Positions 59,699 through 64,000 of a stretch of DNA of 64,000 nt are shown in pieces. Both the position numbers and the translations under genes were made by a program. Every line of letters starts with the position of its first letter. Positions within the stretch are counted from its first letter, which is position 1. Origin of the DNA: Stichopus chloronotus (Eukaryota; Echinodermata; Holothuroidea; Aspidochirotida; Stichopodidae); the NCBI GenBank assembly GCA_021234535.1, contig CM037837.1, positions 4,442,218 through 4,506,217 of the forward strand, written 5' to 3'. Below the pieces are notes generated by a model that had not been told where the DNA came from, did not search any database, and worked only from the letters and a program-made list of their open reading frames with translations.

Positions 59699-62600
59699 AA
59701 AATAAGATACAGCATCCATAGTGTGCATGTCACTTAGCAATTGAAAAGTTAATGCTAGATACTGTATCATTGAAAACAGGCCTTGGACTATCGTCAACAT
59801 GTTAATAGCCATATTCCTTGATGAACATTAAGTATCATTTTTCTTTATAGAAAGACTTAAGTTTTAAGTAACTAATTCCCCGTCACTTTGCTTCACGTAG
59901 AAAAATTAGGTGTACAGTACTGGAGCCTTTTCGTTGGGGGAATCTGCAGTTGGGGTGAGATTTTATCATCCAGGTATTTCTTCTTTCGTTTTGGAGCATG
60001 CATACTGTAGTACTTCAAGAAAAGTTACCACCCTGCGTCATTTTGCTGGGTGATCAGTTGATTGTAGGCCTAGGCTTTTGTTTCTTCTTGGCCGTGCATG
60101 TGTAGGAAGATGTTTCTTACAGGGTGAGAAAAAAAAAGTTGTAGGCTATCAAATCAATATGGAAGATTGTACAGAATTGCTGTAGTAAACAAATTGCGGC
60201 ACAAATTGGTTAAAAATTGAACATGAATAATATGTTGCTGTCGAAGTGGCATGGAATTATCTAGAAACAGTGCTGAAGGTGATGCTGTCATTCCATTATG
60301 GATTTAGCAAACACATATTGCAAATAGCAGTTCATGATGTACACTTGAAGGTGCGGTAGGCATGGAATGCATCGTTATGGAGGTGAATTACCCCTGGATT
60401 CCACGTGTTAGCAACTGGGTCTAGTTTTCCTTACTTTTTTTTTTTTTTTACCTACAGTAAGTCACCTTTTTGGTGTTTTTACAGTACTTTCAGAAATTCC
60501 ACAGCACTAGCCATCCACCTCCACTCATTTCATCGCAAGTCATGGAACTTCTTGTACAGTATAAGCTTTAACAGAATAATGTGGTTTTGTGGTGCCAAAA
60601 TCTGCCTTACAGTGTTCATCATGGATATACACTCCTTTTCCAGGTTTGAAACTCCCATCCTTTTAACATCCCACCTGAATTTTTCAAAACTCCATTAACT
60701 TTCTCTTCCAAGGAAAAAAAAATGGGGGGAGGGAGAATGTACCTCAAAAAAAAAAGATAATTCAAGTCTTTTCATGAACATGTGCCACAGTATATAAAGC
60801 TGCACTGAATAGTGCATTGTGAATTATTTTGCTGCTTGGCGTTACAGGTAGATGCAATCCTGTATTAAAGAAATAGACTAGCCATATCATCCAATGATAT
60901 TCAAGCCATATCGATAATCAAGACTTGAACATGCTCCTAGATTCCTGAAGTACTTTTAAAACTGGTACTGCACATCACTCTAGGTTATTTCATTCTAGGG
61001 ATATTTACTTTAATATGAATCATCCTGGAATCAACCAAAGAAGGATTTGCTATATTAACACCAAAGTTATAGCAAACTACACAGCACTACAACTGTAGGA
61101 AGTCCAGATTGATAGTAATTGAGTTGCCAAGGTAACAGTGACATACATAACCAGGCTCTATTGGGGAGGGGTCGAGGGGTCAAAGAGTTGAAGTGGTGGC
61201 AAGTAGTAATGACACCATCTGAGCAGAGCACCACCATCATTTGGTGTGTGGCGTACAAAGAAAGAAAAGTTTTGGATAAAGAAGCATCTGACAGCAGGAA
61301 ATGGTACTTCTCAGTTTCTCTGACCTTGTGAGTTTCAGCTATTTTTTTCTTTGAATTTCATATGGTGGACAAGTGGGAGACGCAAAACATTTGCAGGGGG
61401 GCTCCCATCTCTTTCTCCCACCCCCCGGGCTGGTTTGGCCACCACATGGTCATCATACAACCATCTCACCGTTCTCTAGTCTGCTCCTGTTTGATACTGC
61501 TTTGAAGCTTTATGTGTAGTAGGTAGGATACGTGTCTTATCTAGTGTAGTTTGTAAAGTTAGTGCAAGTGTATAGGTAGAGAAAGAGATACTTGTCTATC
61601 TCTTTGATACTTACATTTCATAGTCTACCAGTAAAGTATGTTACTTAATATTATTTTGCATCATGCCCACAGTGTTCCTCATTTTAGTTTACTGCTGACT
61701 CCCCGTCACCTGCGGTACCCCACTTGCATACTGACTCAGTTTTGTTACCCATCTTCATGCTTCATTACCGTACACATTTTCATTGGATAATCATCACATG
61801 CAATGAGAATGTGAGTGATGCCCATGTGATGCCTGGCTTGTAAGTTTACCGTACATAGTGAATGTTACTGCGTGGTGTTTTTACATTCATAGTTGGCAGG
61901 GAAATGTTTCACACTGAGTAGGCCTATCTGTAGCCTAATTCAAAAGTCAATTGGGGTCATCAGGAGCCAACGAAAAACATTGGAGTCAAGGAGCCAACAA
62001 AAACGTATGTCAAGAATATTTCTCCTCCCAATCATTGTACTCATTACTTGTAGCACCTGTGGATGAACTGTAAAAGACTTTTTTACATTTCCGTGCAGTA
62101 TAGTGAGTTGTACACTCTGGTGCTGTTTCTTTTTCAGTGTGTTGTACTGTAGATCACACCTTTTAAAGACAAAGCAACAACTACACCATCGAAATCGAAA
62201 TGTAGAAAGGACTAATTGTAAACCTGTAAAATGATCATCAGTTTCCAAAATTCATCTTAGCTTTGATGGCCAACTTTCTGTCGAGTTCAAAAGATTTCAT
62301 CATTAATTGGCATACATGCAGTATGTAAAGAAAGAAAATGATTTGGCAGGCTGTTGTCATTGTTTGTCATTCCTAACACAGTGTTGCATGAGACGTATGA
62401 CTTGCACAGAGGTTATTAAACTCAACTGATATGTATGTCCTAATTTATGTATTGCTGTCGGCTTCCAGCACGGTACTCATCTGACAATGTTGTTTTGAGT
62501 GTTTTGTGAAGCCTCCGGTGAAATATCCAGGTATTCATTTTGACTTTTGATGACAAAGTATTTTGTGAAATATTGGAGTAAGAAAGAAGAAAAAAGAGAG

Positions 62601-64000
62601 TTGAAGTGTGGTGATACTGCTTAAAGCTCATTGTTTTGTGAGAGTTTCGTCCAATGTGGTATTGGAAGATGGAACGTGTGTCAAAAAAAGAAAGAATTGC
62701 ATGACCAGAGGCTGCTAAATGGAAGAGTGGTGGGTAAAATCAAATTGAAATTGATCAACAGACAGGTGATCGTATGGTTAATATTATCAAAGAGATGAAG
62801 GGAGAGAGAGATCAAGAAAGATGTGGAGCTGAGCCCGGCTCTCTGGCATCAGAAACTTCCACATTACCCTAGTTTTGTCAGATGGTTGCAGTTTTATGGG
62901 TTTTTCTTTTAGCTCTGTTAAACGGTGTTAGTTCAGTTCAGATCTCTTTACATACATGGTGCCATACGGTGCCTCCGTCAATTATGCACTGAGTCAGGTC
63001 GGCCTAGCTATAATTATGTCAAAGTTTCTTCATCATAGCTGCCTAGTGTACACACACACTGAGCCCATAAGTGCTTTCAATGTGACAAGAATTTGCCAGA
63101 TGGATTAGTTCTGAATAACCAGGTAGTTTATGGACCAGGTTATATGTTTTTATTCTCTGTGCTTTTTGTTTTCCAAAACGAGTCGCAAACATATTAAACC
63201 TGCCAATATTATGAGTAGGCACTGACAGACAAAATTTTACCCAAGCCCACTCTCTCAATAGATAGAAAGGGCAGTTTCAATCCAAATTTTCCCAAAAAGT
63301 ATGTTTCTGTCTTTTAAGGAAATAGTTTAGTTTAAGGATTAAGAAATTCACATGTCAGAATTTTCGTTGTTAAGTCAGAAATCAGATCTTTGCAGAATTC
63401 ATGTTTTTTTTTTATAGCTTATTGTGGAAAAAGATCACCAAGCAAAATGTGAAGTCTTTCACTTGACTGCTCTTTATCTACATCGTAATCTGCTGAAACA
63501 ACTGAAGCACCGTCGAGGGTTGACTGTGCTTTCAGTGCAATTTTTAGCATGAAGTGTGTAATAAAATGGCAGGCACACAGTACACATACAGCATGATGTA
63601 GATTCATAAACTTAATTATGTAAACAAGTGTAAACATGAAGAGGATGAAATAAGATGAAGATACCACAGAACTTTCATTCCTGCTTAGTGTCATGCCCAG
63701 GTCACATTAGGGCTATTCAATACGCAATTCAACTTTCAACTAAATTAGTGCAAACTGAGTTGATCATAGTGTCAAAATGCCTGTCAATCCTGGATTTCTT
63801 GAAAGAGAAAAATCGATTTTGTACCGTAGTTTCTATTTTGCATCCATTAATGTAAACAGCAATTCAAGTTGTGCAATTTTAGGTGAAAATTAAATCGCGT
63901 GTTGAATCGCGCTCGTGTAACCCGGGCTTTAGGCAAAGCTTTCCATATGTTTATAGTACGCACTAATTCTTCTTTGGTGGGGCCAAATTATGCTACAGTT

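Larger units (their letters stand above)
53434..64000. other. RSKR intron 4 and/or downstream DNA
   Basis: I searched by eye for the following kinase exons and found none with a matching phase-0 acceptor and a conserved motif. The stretch holds dispersed repeats (57145-57420 and 59346-59491), a 39-base tandem duplication (59616-59698) and a GA-rich tract (58778-58817). Long minus-strand open frames at 55597-56136 and 58378-58989 show no recognisable domain. Confidence 0.5.

Noticed and set aside
63413..63552. Open plus-strand segment after 'tttttttatag'
   Set aside because: It is open for about 46 codons but shows no similarity to the kinase segment expected next and has no clear donor.

Overview
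The window is animal nuclear DNA: AT-rich, mostly non-coding, with short exons bounded by GT/AG splice signals, introns of up to 15 kb and many small transposable elements and tandem repeats. There is no bacterial-style gene layout. The mix of an R4/Dong-type retrotransposon, hAT and TTAA-type MITEs and very frequent TACTGTA/TACAGTA words would suit a marine invertebrate such as an echinoderm, but the sequence alone does not fix the species.

Two protein-coding genes are supported. Both enter the window only in part and they are arranged head to head. On the minus strand is the 5' end of an inositol polyphosphate 5-phosphatase of the INPP5J/INPP5K type. It has one well-supported catalytic-domain exon (16840-17059) and a phase-matched candidate first coding exon (20865-20905). 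The rest of its catalytic domain was not found and probably lies left of base 1. On the plus strand are the first four coding exons of an orthologue of RSKR (SgK494), a ribosomal-S6-kinase-related protein kinase: 26495-26563, 27273-27461, 37881-37964 and 53365-53433. They encode an MG-initiated, potentially myristoylated N-terminus, the glycine loop, the VAIK-type lysine and the start of helix C. All four exons are multiples of three and all junctions are phase 0. The remaining kinase exons were not recognised before base 64000.

Layout: 1-16.8 kb is left-hand intronic or flanking DNA of the phosphatase gene. It holds a foldback, exon-like repeat family (3.8-7.0 kb), a TTAA-flanked MITE (7.8-8.1 kb), a 5'-truncated, frameshifted R4/Dong-clade retrotransposon embedded in TAA repeats (8.76-11.1 kb) and two copies of a roughly 195-bp MITE (14.4 and 16.1 kb). 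From 17.1 to 26.5 kb lie the phosphatase intron and the region between the two genes, with an array of CAGTCGCAGTC cores, a hAT-type element with a perfect 8-bp target duplication and a degenerate 280-bp tandem array. From 26.5 to 64 kb is the RSKR gene with long introns carrying a 55-bp minisatellite, an array of nuclear-receptor-like AGGTCA half-sites, a second TTAA-flanked MITE, a perfect 33-bp-arm hairpin element and further dispersed repeats.

The two genes are not known to act together; their adjacency may simply be positional. I found no CRISPR array, rRNA, convincing tRNA, viral gene or prokaryotic-type defence system.
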